64,000 nucleotides of DNA from JBNLAN01 sp050302175 (lineage in GTDB: Bacteria; Pseudomonadota; Zetaproteobacteria; Mariprofundales; Mariprofundaceae): positions 124,001 through 188,000 of the forward strand of contig JBNLAN010000022.1 of the NCBI GenBank assembly GCA_050302175.1, read 5' to 3'. Both the position numbers and the translations under genes were made by a program. The notes below the pieces were generated by a model. That model made no database searches. It worked only from the letters and a program-made list of their open reading frames with translations, and was not told the origin of the DNA. The first letter of the stretch is position 1. Each line of letters starts with the position of its first letter. Below, one piece after another: positions 26,896 to 33,757 of this stretch.

Positions 26896-27813
26896 GTGAT
26901 TCTGGTGATTGGCGACATTATTGTGGACGAATTCATCTGGGGCGATGTCTCGCGCATCAGCCCCGAAGCGCCGGTGCCGGTGGTATCGGTCGAGAATATC
27001 GATCGGCGGCTCGGCGGTTCGGCCAACGTGGTGCGCAATCTGCATGCGCTTGATACCCATTCGGCAATGTTCGGCATTGTGGGCGATGATGAGCCCGGCC
27101 ACTGGGTGAAGCAGCGCCTCACCGAACTTGATTCGGATAATCGCGGCGTACTCACCAAGCAGAACGACCGCCCCACCGCCATCAAAACCCGCATCATCGC
27201 CCGCCACCAGCAGGTGGTGCGTTACGACCGCGAATGGGTACAGCCGGTACAGCCCGCCACGCAGGAGACGCTGATCCATCACATGCAGGAGCTGGCAGGC
27301 GATGCCAAAGCCGTGATTCTCTCCGACTATGGCAAGGGCGTGCTCACTCCCGATTTCATCCGCATGGTGATTGATCGTTTCCAGAACATCCCCGTGGCCG
27401 TCGATCCCAAGCCCCTGCACACCGATGCCTATGTGGGCGCTACCGTGATCACCCCGAATCTTACCGAAGCCGCTTCTATGGCCGGCATGCTGGCCGTGAA
27501 CGAAGATGCCCATGTCGAGGCGATTGCCCGCGCGCTGCACAAAAAACTAAAATTAAAATACGTGCTGCTTACCCGTTCCGAGAAGGGAATGACGCTGTTC
27601 GATGGCAAAGCCGTGCACCATATTCCAACCGCTGCCCGCGACGTGTTCGACGTGACCGGTGCAGGGGATACCGTCATCGCAGTCTTCACCGCCTGCCTGG
27701 CACGTGGCGACGATGCGCTTACTGCTGCCGAAACGGCCAACCGCGCCGCAGGTGTGGTGGTCGGCAAGGTTGGCACCGCCACCGCCAGTTGGGCGGAAAT
27801 CGAAGCGCACTGA
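26896..27813 (+). CDS. rfaE1: D-glycero-beta-D-manno-heptose-7-phosphate kinase (HldE N-terminal type, HldE1)
   Basis: Kinase step making D-glycero-beta-D-manno-heptose 1,7-bisphosphate on the way to ADP-heptose. 305 residues of the PfkB/ribokinase fold, starting GDIIVDEFIWGDVSRISPEAP with the RLGGSANV motif, and the nucleotide motif DVTGAGDT with catalytic base D258. It is a stand-alone kinase; the adenylyltransferase half fused in E. coli HldE is absent. The start is GTG at 26896 with GGAGGT 6 bp upstream. It feeds waaF and waaC. Confidence 0.93.
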   Translation: MILVIGDIIVDEFIWGDVSRISPEAPVPVVSVENIDRRLGGSANVVRNLHALDTHSAMFGIVGDDEPGHWVKQRLTELDSDNRGVLTKQNDRPTAIKTRIIARHQQVVRYDREWVQPVQPATQETLIHHMQELAGDAKAVILSDYGKGVLTPDFIRMVIDRFQNIPVAVDPKPLHTDAYVGATVITPNLTEAASMAGMLAVNEDAHVEAIARALHKKLKLKYVLLTRSEKGMTLFDGKAVHHIPTAARDVFDVTGAGDTVIAVFTACLARGDDALTAAETANRAAGVVVGKVGTATASWAEIEAH

Positions 27814-27824
27814 GGTTTAACTCT

Positions 27825-28541
27825 ATGAACATCGTTATCGGCATTCCGGCCCGCTACGCCTCCAGCCGCTTCCCCGGCAAGCCGCTCGCAAAGATCGCGG
27901 GCAAGAGCATGATCGAGCATGTGATCCTGCGGGCGCACGAAGCCGGAATCGGCAAGGTGTTCGTGGCGACAGACGACAAACGCATTTATGACGTGGCCCA
28001 CGCCACCGGCGTGGAGGTGGTGATGACACGCGCCGACCATGCCAGCGGCAGCGAGCGGCTGGCCGAGGCGGTGCGCGAAATGGATTGCGACATTGTGGTG
28101 AACGTACAGGGCGATGAGCCGCTGATCGATCCGGCCGCCATTCGCGCCGTGGTCGAGCCATTCCGAAGCGACCACTACCTGCCAATGGCAACACTGGCCA
28201 AACCGATTGCCAGCGATGAGGATTTCAGGAATCCGAACATCGTGAAAGTAGTATGCGACGATAAGGGCCGCGCCCGCTATTTCAGTCGCGCCCCGATCCC
28301 ATTCCCCAGAAGCGGCAGCCACGAAGGGGTGCTGCAACACGTGGGGCTCTATGCCTATCGCAAAGAGTTCCTGCTGATCTACTCAACGCTGACGCCTTGC
28401 ATGGCGGAAGAGAACGAACAGCTCGAACAGCTACGTGTGCTGCACCATGGTTACGACATCGCGGTCACCACCGGCAACTTCACCAGCCATGGCGTCGATA
28501 CGCCGGAAGACTTAGCCCGCGCCGAATCGCTGCTTTCGTAA
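27825..28541 (+). CDS. kdsB: 3-deoxy-manno-octulosonate cytidylyltransferase
   Basis: Activates Kdo as CMP-Kdo, the donor for waaA. 238 residues. The start gives IGIPARYASSRFPGKPLA, the CTP-binding signature, and later come VNVQGDEPLIDP with the catalytic Asp, YFSRAPIPF and GLYAYRKEFL, all KdsB hallmarks. The ATG is 11 bp after the rfaE1 stop; TGAGGT overlapping that stop is the ribosome site. It closes the plus-strand LPS block; the next gene belongs to an AT-rich insert. Confidence 0.95.
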   Translation: MNIVIGIPARYASSRFPGKPLAKIAGKSMIEHVILRAHEAGIGKVFVATDDKRIYDVAHATGVEVVMTRADHASGSERLAEAVREMDCDIVVNVQGDEPLIDPAAIRAVVEPFRSDHYLPMATLAKPIASDEDFRNPNIVKVVCDDKGRARYFSRAPIPFPRSGSHEGVLQHVGLYAYRKEFLLIYSTLTPCMAEENEQLEQLRVLHHGYDIAVTTGNFTSHGVDTPEDLARAESLLS

Positions 28542-28657
28542 AAAGCCCGCGCCCTTTGAACTGCTAATGCAAAAACAGTTATCCGACGAGAATGCCATGG
28601 CGCGATAGTTGCTTTGCTACAATCTACATATCTCGTTCGCTTGACCGGAGGAAAAGT

Positions 28658-28879
28658 TTGCGCAATTCTTGTTCTATGAACCTCACATTAGAAACAACGG
28701 ACCAGTCATCATATGCTCCGGTTGAATCGGAATTAATTTCAGCTGAGGAATATTTTGAGCTGAAAAAGTCTGGCTTCAATAATGTGAAGAAAATCCGAAT
28801 AGCCAGTCCGAAGCTTGGTGATGCTGGGTTTGGTGGTTTTATTGTCCAATACGAATACCCGGTTCTGAGATCTAAATGA
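28658..28879 (+). CDS. Unrecognised small protein, first of a two-gene insert
   Basis: A 73-residue protein I do not recognise. It starts at TTG 28658, where GGAGG lies 6 bp upstream; an ATG at 28676 is also in frame but has no good ribosome site. The residues are mixed acidic and basic with no TM or signal peptide; the C-terminal half (about 37-70) contains FELKKSGFNNVKKIRI and GGFIVQYEYP, which suggests a small beta-type domain. Base composition is clearly more AT-rich than in kdsB or mraZ. The stop overlaps the next gene by 4 bp, so they are a pair. Confidence 0.6.
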   Translation: MRNSCSMNLTLETTDQSSYAPVESELISAEEYFELKKSGFNNVKKIRIASPKLGDAGFGGFIVQYEYPVLRSK

Positions 28880-29325
28880 CATCTGAGAAAAAGACTGAAG
28901 ACAAGACTCCATCTTCCGCAAAATCTTCCGAATCAGTTGAGCTTGATAAAGACAAACTAGTTCTTTTCTCGCGCTTTCTTAAACAACAAGAGCGCGAAAT
29001 GAGCATTAAAGAAAAAGAATTTGAGGCCAAGCAAGGTGAGGTAGCCCTCGAGCAACAAAAAGACAATCATCAATACGAATATGCTCTCAAATCGCTGGAA
29101 ACACAGGAGCGTGACCGAAAGGACGAGAGACAGCATAACAAAGAACTGATGACTGCAAAGATGAAGTATGCCCTTTTGGCTGCAGCGGTGTTTTTTATTT
29201 TCCTTGGTTTTTTGGTGGCTATTGGAAAAGACGACGTAGCACTGAAGCTGATTGGTGGTGCGATTACTGTTGTAAGCCTTGTCTATGGCTCTTATCAGTA
29301 CGGTAAAAATAAGAAGTCTGACTAG
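28876..29325 (+). CDS. Unrecognised coiled-coil protein with two C-terminal membrane segments
   Basis: A 149-residue protein of unknown function. Residues 1-35 are polar; about 35-92 are a continuous charged coiled coil (runs such as KEKEFEAKQGEVALEQQK); then two TM helices at about 97-117 (LLAAAVFFIFLGFLVAIG) and 122-142, ending with a Lys-rich tail. The layout resembles DUF2335-type small membrane proteins, but I cannot claim homology. Its start overlaps the previous gene (ATGA). The AT-rich composition suggests transfer. It may form an oligomeric membrane complex with the 73-aa partner, which is inference. Confidence 0.7.
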   Translation: MTSEKKTEDKTPSSAKSSESVELDKDKLVLFSRFLKQQEREMSIKEKEFEAKQGEVALEQQKDNHQYEYALKSLETQERDRKDERQHNKELMTAKMKYALLAAAVFFIFLGFLVAIGKDDVALKLIGGAITVVSLVYGSYQYGKNKKSD

Positions 29326-29373
29326 TAATTGACGTTCCCGTCCGTTCACCTAATTCCGGGGGTACAAACTAAA

Positions 29374-29637
29374 TTAAATTGTTCGATATACTTCCCTGCG
29401 ATGGCCAACCTTAACCACGCAGACTGTCAGCACTCCATCATCGATCTGATAAAGAATCCGGTAAACGCCCTGTCTGATACGATATTTGTCATCGCCGGTG
29501 AGCATCTCCGCCTGTGGAGGGCGGGGATCATCGGCCAGCAATTCGATTCGAGCCATGATTCGCTGCACATCTTTTTTCGGGATGCCCTTCAAATCCTTCT
29601 CGACCGATTGTTTGAAAACGATGTTATAGCGCGCCAC
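29374..29637 (-). CDS. RelE/ParE-family toxin
   Basis: A toxin of a type II toxin-antitoxin pair, 87 residues. It shows the family pattern: YNIVFKQSVEKDLKGIPKKDVQRIMARIELL at the N-terminus and KYRIRQGVYRILYQIDD in the middle, ending VVKVGHRREVY, close to RelE mRNA interferases (the basic residues of the RNA-binding face are present). It follows the antitoxin with a 14-bp overlap on the minus strand. Likely cleaves mRNA on the ribosome when released, though a ParE-like gyrase activity cannot be excluded. Confidence 0.88.
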   Translation of the reverse strand: MARYNIVFKQSVEKDLKGIPKKDVQRIMARIELLADDPRPPQAEMLTGDDKYRIRQGVYRILYQIDDGVLTVCVVKVGHRREVYRTI

Positions 29638-29860
29638 TGGATTTCAGTTCTTTAAGCATCGCCTCGTAGCTGATCGTCGGCTCCGCTTCACGCGCCTCAA
29701 ACGCCGCCAAATCCTCCTGATCCTCCAACAGCGCATTCCGCACCGCATCGTTCACCAGGTCGGAGACCGTGCGGTGCGTCTCCGCCGCCTTCAGGCGCAG
29801 CACCTTGTGCAGCTTCTCATCGAAATAGATCGTCGAACGCTTGTTCGCATTGCCAGCCAT
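29624..29860 (-). CDS. Ribbon-helix-helix-type antitoxin
   Basis: A 78-residue antitoxin. The start MAGNANKRSTIYFDEKLHKVLR leads into an RHH DNA-binding motif (strand RSTIYF, then two helices through SDLVNDAVRNAL), and the acidic C-terminal part (EDLAAFEAREAEPTISYEAMLKEL) is the toxin-binding arm. The ATG at 29860 has GAGGTG upstream. It precedes and overlaps the toxin and probably represses its own promoter through tandem repeats upstream. Confidence 0.87.
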   Translation of the reverse strand: MAGNANKRSTIYFDEKLHKVLRLKAAETHRTVSDLVNDAVRNALLEDQEDLAAFEAREAEPTISYEAMLKELKSSGAL

Positions 29861-29878
29861 AACACACCTCACACCGGC

Positions 29879-29907
29879 ACTTTAACGATATAACGTCAAA
29901 ACGTCAA
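29879..29907 (-). promoter_or_regulatory. Antitoxin/toxin promoter
   Basis: On the minus strand TTGACG (29902-29907) and TAAAGT (29879-29884) are separated by exactly 17 bp, a good sigma70-like match. The antitoxin start lies about 18 bp downstream of the -10. The -35 overlaps a tandem repeat operator. Confidence 0.6.
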
Positions 29908-29911
29908 AACG
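29893..29911. promoter_or_regulatory. Tandem ACGTCAAA repeats, probable antitoxin operator
   Basis: Two direct copies of ACGTCAAA (29893-29900 and 29901-29908) followed by a third ACG. Tandem 8-bp repeats overlapping the -35 of a ribbon-helix-helix antitoxin promoter are what such repressors commonly bind. The binding itself is inference. Confidence 0.5.
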
Positions 29912-30005
29912 ACCATTCTATTGTGAGAATCGCTGGGGGTAGACGCATCACAGCGCAATCCGCATTCAAGACGTCGATCTCCCCCACTTTTTTCGCTTTT
30001 AACAA

Positions 30006-30020
30006 CCCACTTTAACCCAC
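30006..30020 (-). promoter_or_regulatory. Inverted copy of the MraZ box pair
   Basis: Reading the minus strand gives GTGGG, five bases, GTGGG, matching the plus-strand boxes near 30150 in spacing and flanks (TTAAA against TAAAT between them). It lies between the toxin-antitoxin promoter and the mraZ promoter. A further CCCAC sits at 29983. Whether MraZ binds here is unknown. Confidence 0.45.
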
Positions 30021-30109
30021 CCATTCTAAGTGCCTGTTTTTACAGGTCAGATTTTAATTTCTCTTTTAATTTCATTGTGTTAATTGATCACAAAATCCCT
30101 GAAATAGCA

Positions 30110-30137
30110 TTGACAAGCTGTATTTTCGATCCATTAT
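30110..30137 (+). promoter_or_regulatory. Promoter of the dcw cluster (Pmra)
   Basis: TTGACA at 30110-30115 is a perfect -35; CATTAT at 30132-30137 is the -10 with a 16-bp spacer. The stretch 30040-30110 upstream is AT-rich, possibly an UP element. Transcription would start near 30144, just before the MraZ boxes. Confidence 0.65.
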
Positions 30138-30146
30138 TGGCGATTA

Positions 30147-30161
30147 GTGGGTAAATGTGGG
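30147..30161 (+). promoter_or_regulatory. MraZ boxes (two GTGGG repeats)
   Basis: GTGGG at 30147-30151 and at 30157-30161 with a 10-bp period, between the promoter and the mraZ start. MraZ is known to bind such TGGG repeats upstream of mraZ and to repress the dcw operon, so autoregulation is expected here. Confidence 0.75.
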
Positions 30162-30197
30162 TTAATAGCCCAACTCAACGGGAGGCACGAAAGCGCA

Positions 30198-30632
30198 ATG
30201 TTTATCGGCGAATTCAGCAACAGCGTCGATGCCAAGGGCCGGGTCAATATTCCGGCTTCGTTCCGCGATACGCTTCGCTCGCACTTCGGCGACGAGCACA
30301 TTATCGTGACCCGTGACGCCCGCGTTGCCTGCCTGCGCGTTTATCCTTTTAAAGAGTGGCAGAAGCTGCTGGCCAAACTTTCCGGCATGCCGGGCAACGA
30401 CCGCATCATTCAGGCCTTTACCCGTGTGGTGGTCGGCGCCGCCCAGGATTGCACTCCTGACAAACAGGGCCGCATCCTGATTCCGCAATCGCTACGCGAT
30501 TTTTCAGCGCTTGCCAGTGGCGCAGTATTCCTCGGCGCCAACAATACCTTCGAAATCTGGGATAAGGCGGCATGGGACGACCATCTGAAAGACTCGCTGG
30601 CTCTGCTCGGCGATGCCGACCTGAGCTTCTGA
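30198..30632 (+). CDS. mraZ: Transcriptional regulator MraZ
   Basis: DNA-binding regulator that heads the division and cell-wall cluster, 144 residues, close to the usual length. It has two AbrB/SpoVT-like repeats: MFIGEFSNSVDAKGRVNIPASFRD at the N-terminus and a second DKQGRILIPQSLRDF around residues 88-102. Both carry the K/QGRxxIP motif. The ATG at 30198 is preceded by GGAGG about 12 bp upstream. Upstream lie its own GTGGG boxes and promoter, so it should repress its own operon. Confidence 0.93.
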   Translation: MFIGEFSNSVDAKGRVNIPASFRDTLRSHFGDEHIIVTRDARVACLRVYPFKEWQKLLAKLSGMPGNDRIIQAFTRVVVGAAQDCTPDKQGRILIPQSLRDFSALASGAVFLGANNTFEIWDKAAWDDHLKDSLALLGDADLSF

Positions 30633-30648
30633 TGCACCGGCCACGAAC

Positions 30649-31575
30649 ATGCACACCTCCGTCCTTTTCGATGAATTCGTTACCGCACTCTGCGTCGATC
30701 CCGACGGCACCTATGTGGATGCCACTTTCGGGCGCGGCGGGCACACGCGCCACCTCCTCTCAAAACTCTCACCCAAAGCGCGCGTTATCGGCCTCGACCG
30801 CGACCCGGAAGCGGTGTCTGCCGCACGAGAGCTCGAAAAGACCGACCCGCGCTTTTCCATCGTGCACAGCGCCTTTTCCAGACTCGGCGAAGCGCTCGAT
30901 GAACTTGCTGTGGGGCTGGTCAGCGGCATCGGCTTCGATCTCGGCGTCTCTTCGCCGCAATTCGACACGGCCGAGCGCGGATTCTCCTTCCAGCAGGATG
31001 GTCCACTGGATATGCGCATGAATCCCGAAAGTGGGCTTCCGCTTTCGACCATGCTGGGTAAGGTGTCTCTAAACGAACTGACTGAAATCATCCGGGAACT
31101 GGGTGGCGAACGATTCGCCGGCCGCATTGCGCGCAATATTCTCGAGGCCCACAAACAAAAAGCGCTCACCACTACCCGCGAGCTGGAAAATATCTGCTTC
31201 CACGCGGTGCCGAAAAACATGCGTCACACAGGCGTGCACCCGGCGACCCGCACCTTTCAGGCGTTGCGCATGTGGGTAAACGATGAACTCGGCGAAATCA
31301 AGGCCGCTATCAAGGCGAGCATCGACCATCTTGCTCCGCACGGGCGGCTTGCGGTGATCTCCTTTCACTCCGGCGAAGACCGGCTGGTGCGCGATCTGAT
31401 TGAGGATGAGGTCAACCCTTGCAAGTGTCCGCGCGACTTCCCGGTCTGCGTCTGCGGCAAAACCCCGCGTATGCAGTGGATCAACAAAAAGCCGGTGGCT
31501 CCCTCCGAAGCTGAGATCGAGGCCAATCCGCGCAGTCGCTCGGCCAAGATGCGCGTAGCGGAGCGATTGGCATGA
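30649..31575 (+). CDS. rsmH: 16S rRNA (cytosine1402-N4)-methyltransferase
   Basis: Methylates N4 of C1402 in 16S rRNA. 308 residues. It starts HTSVLFDEFV and has the SAM motif YVDATFGRGGHTRHLL (residues 23-38), DLGVSSPQFDTAERGFSF with the family DLG motif, and FHSGEDRLVRDL near the end. A Cys-rich stretch (CKCPRDFPVCVCG) near the C-terminus is usual for RsmH. It overlaps ftsL by 4 bp. Confidence 0.95.
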   Translation: MHTSVLFDEFVTALCVDPDGTYVDATFGRGGHTRHLLSKLSPKARVIGLDRDPEAVSAARELEKTDPRFSIVHSAFSRLGEALDELAVGLVSGIGFDLGVSSPQFDTAERGFSFQQDGPLDMRMNPESGLPLSTMLGKVSLNELTEIIRELGGERFAGRIARNILEAHKQKALTTTRELENICFHAVPKNMRHTGVHPATRTFQALRMWVNDELGEIKAAIKASIDHLAPHGRLAVISFHSGEDRLVRDLIEDEVNPCKCPRDFPVCVCGKTPRMQWINKKPVAPSEAEIEANPRSRSAKMRVAERLA

Positions 31576-31856
31576 AGCTCGCCCAACTCACCACCTCCCG
31601 CCGCTTCCGCCTGTGGGCTGGCGGACTGACTACACTGGCTCTGTTTGCCGTTGCGCAAATCTGGCTCTCCTATCTGCGCCTCGATGTTTCACAAGAGCTG
31701 CAACAGAGCAGGGCGGAACTCGAAGCGCTGCAGTCGGAGACTGCACAGCTGCAACTGGAGCTGGCAAACCTCACCCGGCCGGAACGGCTGCGCGTGGTTG
31801 CCCGAAAGGAGCTCGGCATGGCTTCGCCACTGCCGATGCAGGTGATACAGCCATGA
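31572..31856 (+). CDS. ftsL: Cell division protein FtsL
   Basis: Small bitopic division protein that bridges FtsQ/FtsB and activates FtsI/FtsW. 94 residues: a short basic cytoplasmic segment, one TM helix at about 15-33, then a periplasmic coiled coil (leucine-zipper-like, about 38-75). Identification rests on size, topology and position between rsmH and ftsI, since FtsL sequence is poorly conserved. It overlaps both neighbours by 4 bp. Confidence 0.85.
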   Translation: MKLAQLTTSRRFRLWAGGLTTLALFAVAQIWLSYLRLDVSQELQQSRAELEALQSETAQLQLELANLTRPERLRVVARKELGMASPLPMQVIQP

Positions 31857-33757
31857 TCCGCAAGCCCGCACCCGAGCAGTCGGTATTTATCCGTCGTCGC
31901 ATGGAAGCCGTGGCAGGGCTTATGGCGCTGGGTGTTGCGCTGCTGGCAATCCGCGCCATTGATCTGCAGTGGTATCAGGCCGATGAACTCAAAGCGAAGG
32001 CCGAGCGCCAGCGCTTCAAACAGTATTCCACCCTGGCGCCGCGTGGCGCTATCCTTGACCGCAAGGGGCGCACGCTGGCCGAGAGTATCGAAGTGCCATC
32101 CATTGCCGCCATTGCTCCCGAAGTGCCGCAGGATCGAATCGCTGAACTCGCCAAAGCGCTCAGAATCAAAAAATCGACTCTGACAAAAAAGCTGAAGGAG
32201 AAGGATGGTTTCGTCTGGCTGGCCCGGCAGGTCACTCCCGACACCTCCGATCGTGTGATGGCACTGAATATCCCCGGCGTGCGCAGTGAAATGGAGTGGC
32301 GCCGCTATCATCCGCTGGGCCCGGAGCTTGGGCATGTGCTGGGATTTGTCGGTATTGATGGCGATGGGCTTGAAGGGCTTGAGCACAGCATGAACAATGT
32401 TTTGCAGGGCGAGGCGGGCATTAAACAGGTTCAGCGCGATGCGCGCGGTGTCTCGCTGCCGGGCGGTGTCTGGCTGAAACAGCCGACCGTTGGCCAGAGC
32501 ATCGAACTGCATATCGATGCAACCATTCAAAGCATCGCTTACGCCGCGCTCTCCGAAGGCGTTCGCCAGCACGGCGCCAAGGGCGGTTCGGTGGTAATAA
32601 TGGATCCCAACAACGGTGCCGTATTGGCGATGGCAAACTGGCCGGGCTTCAACCCGAACGATTTCCGCAACTATCGCCCCAGCATGTGGCGCAATCGCGC
32701 AGTGACCGATGTGTTCGAGCCGGGCTCTGCCCTGAAGCCATTCACAGTGGCGGCAGCGCTTGCCTCCGGACGCTGGCAGAAAAAATCACTGATATTTTGT
32801 GAAAATGGTTCCCTGCAGGTGGGCGACTACATCATTCACGATGATCATCCCGAGGGGTGGCTAGATTTGACCGGACTGCTGGCGAAATCCAGCAATATCG
32901 GTGCGGCCAAGATTGCCCTCGATGTGGGAGGCAATTCGCTCTATAACATGTTGACCCGGGTGGGTATTAACAAGCGCACCGGCATCGATCTCAACGGCGA
33001 GTCGCCGGGATTACTCCCCCCCATTGAGCGCTGGGGGCCGGTGGAGACGGCCAACATTGCCTTCGGGCAAGGAGTCGCTGTGACGCCGTTGCAACTCGCA
33101 ACGGCCTTTTCCATTCTGGCCAACGGAGGCATGAAAGTTTCGCCCAAGCTGCTGAAAAACCAGGAGCACGACACCCCTGTCCGTGTGATGCCCGCCGAAA
33201 TCGCCAAAACAGTGCTACGCATGCTGGAGCGAGCGGTTGGTCCGGACGGCACAGGAGCCAAAGCAGTTCCTGCCGGATACCGCGTGGCAGGCAAAACCGG
33301 AACTGCGCAAAAACCGGATGCCAAAGGCGGCTACTCCAATCAATACACTGCTGTATTTGCCGGGACGGTTCCGGCAGACAATCCGCAACTGGTGATCGTA
33401 GTGGTGATCGACGAGCCGCAGGACTCCATTTATGGCGGCTCCGTGGCGGCACCAGTGTTCCGCAACATTTCGGAGGCGGCACTCCCCTACCTCGGCATCG
33501 CCCCGGAAACAACGGCTCCGGCCAACAGCAAACCATGGCAACTGGTAAAAGCGACCTCCGACAAAAAGGCCGCTTTGGCACCAGAGGGCTCCGTGCCTTC
33601 ACTGTTCGGGCTCTCATTGCGCGAAGCGCGCATACGATTGGCGGATAACGGCTATGTGCTTCTGGCGCACGGCAGTGGCTGGGTCGAGAAGCAGAAACCC
33701 ACGGCTTCCAGCCGACTGGCAACTGGCGACACAGTGGAGGTATGGCTCGATGAGTGA
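31853..33757 (+). CDS. ftsI: Peptidoglycan transpeptidase FtsI (PBP3) with a C-terminal PASTA domain
   Basis: Septal transpeptidase, 634 residues. One N-terminal TM (about 18-38), a non-catalytic pedestal domain starting APRGAILDRKGRTLAES, then the penicillin-binding domain with S292-x-x-K295 (SALK), S346-S347-N348 and K481-T482-G483. After this comes a PASTA-like domain (about residues 565-634, VPSLFGLSLREARIRLADNGY). E. coli FtsI has no PASTA domain, so this is longer. It starts with an ATGA overlap and overlaps murE by 8 bp. Confidence 0.95.
   Translation: MIRKPAPEQSVFIRRRMEAVAGLMALGVALLAIRAIDLQWYQADELKAKAERQRFKQYSTLAPRGAILDRKGRTLAESIEVPSIAAIAPEVPQDRIAELAKALRIKKSTLTKKLKEKDGFVWLARQVTPDTSDRVMALNIPGVRSEMEWRRYHPLGPELGHVLGFVGIDGDGLEGLEHSMNNVLQGEAGIKQVQRDARGVSLPGGVWLKQPTVGQSIELHIDATIQSIAYAALSEGVRQHGAKGGSVVIMDPNNGAVLAMANWPGFNPNDFRNYRPSMWRNRAVTDVFEPGSALKPFTVAAALASGRWQKKSLIFCENGSLQVGDYIIHDDHPEGWLDLTGLLAKSSNIGAAKIALDVGGNSLYNMLTRVGINKRTGIDLNGESPGLLPPIERWGPVETANIAFGQGVAVTPLQLATAFSILANGGMKVSPKLLKNQEHDTPVRVMPAEIAKTVLRMLERAVGPDGTGAKAVPAGYRVAGKTGTAQKPDAKGGYSNQYTAVFAGTVPADNPQLVIVVVIDEPQDSIYGGSVAAPVFRNISEAALPYLGIAPETTAPANSKPWQLVKATSDKKAALAPEGSVPSLFGLSLREARIRLADNGYVLLAHGSGWVEKQKPTASSRLATGDTVEVWLDE

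Noticed and set aside
28592..28657. Longer start for the 73-aa protein
   Set aside because: The 5' portion has no ribosome site and lies across a likely -10 (TACAAT at 28618); TTG 28658 has a GGAGG at ideal distance.
30075..30093. CRP-like site TTGTG-N9-CACAA upstream of the mraZ promoter
   Set aside because: Spacing between the half-sites is one base longer than the CRP consensus, so I do not call it.
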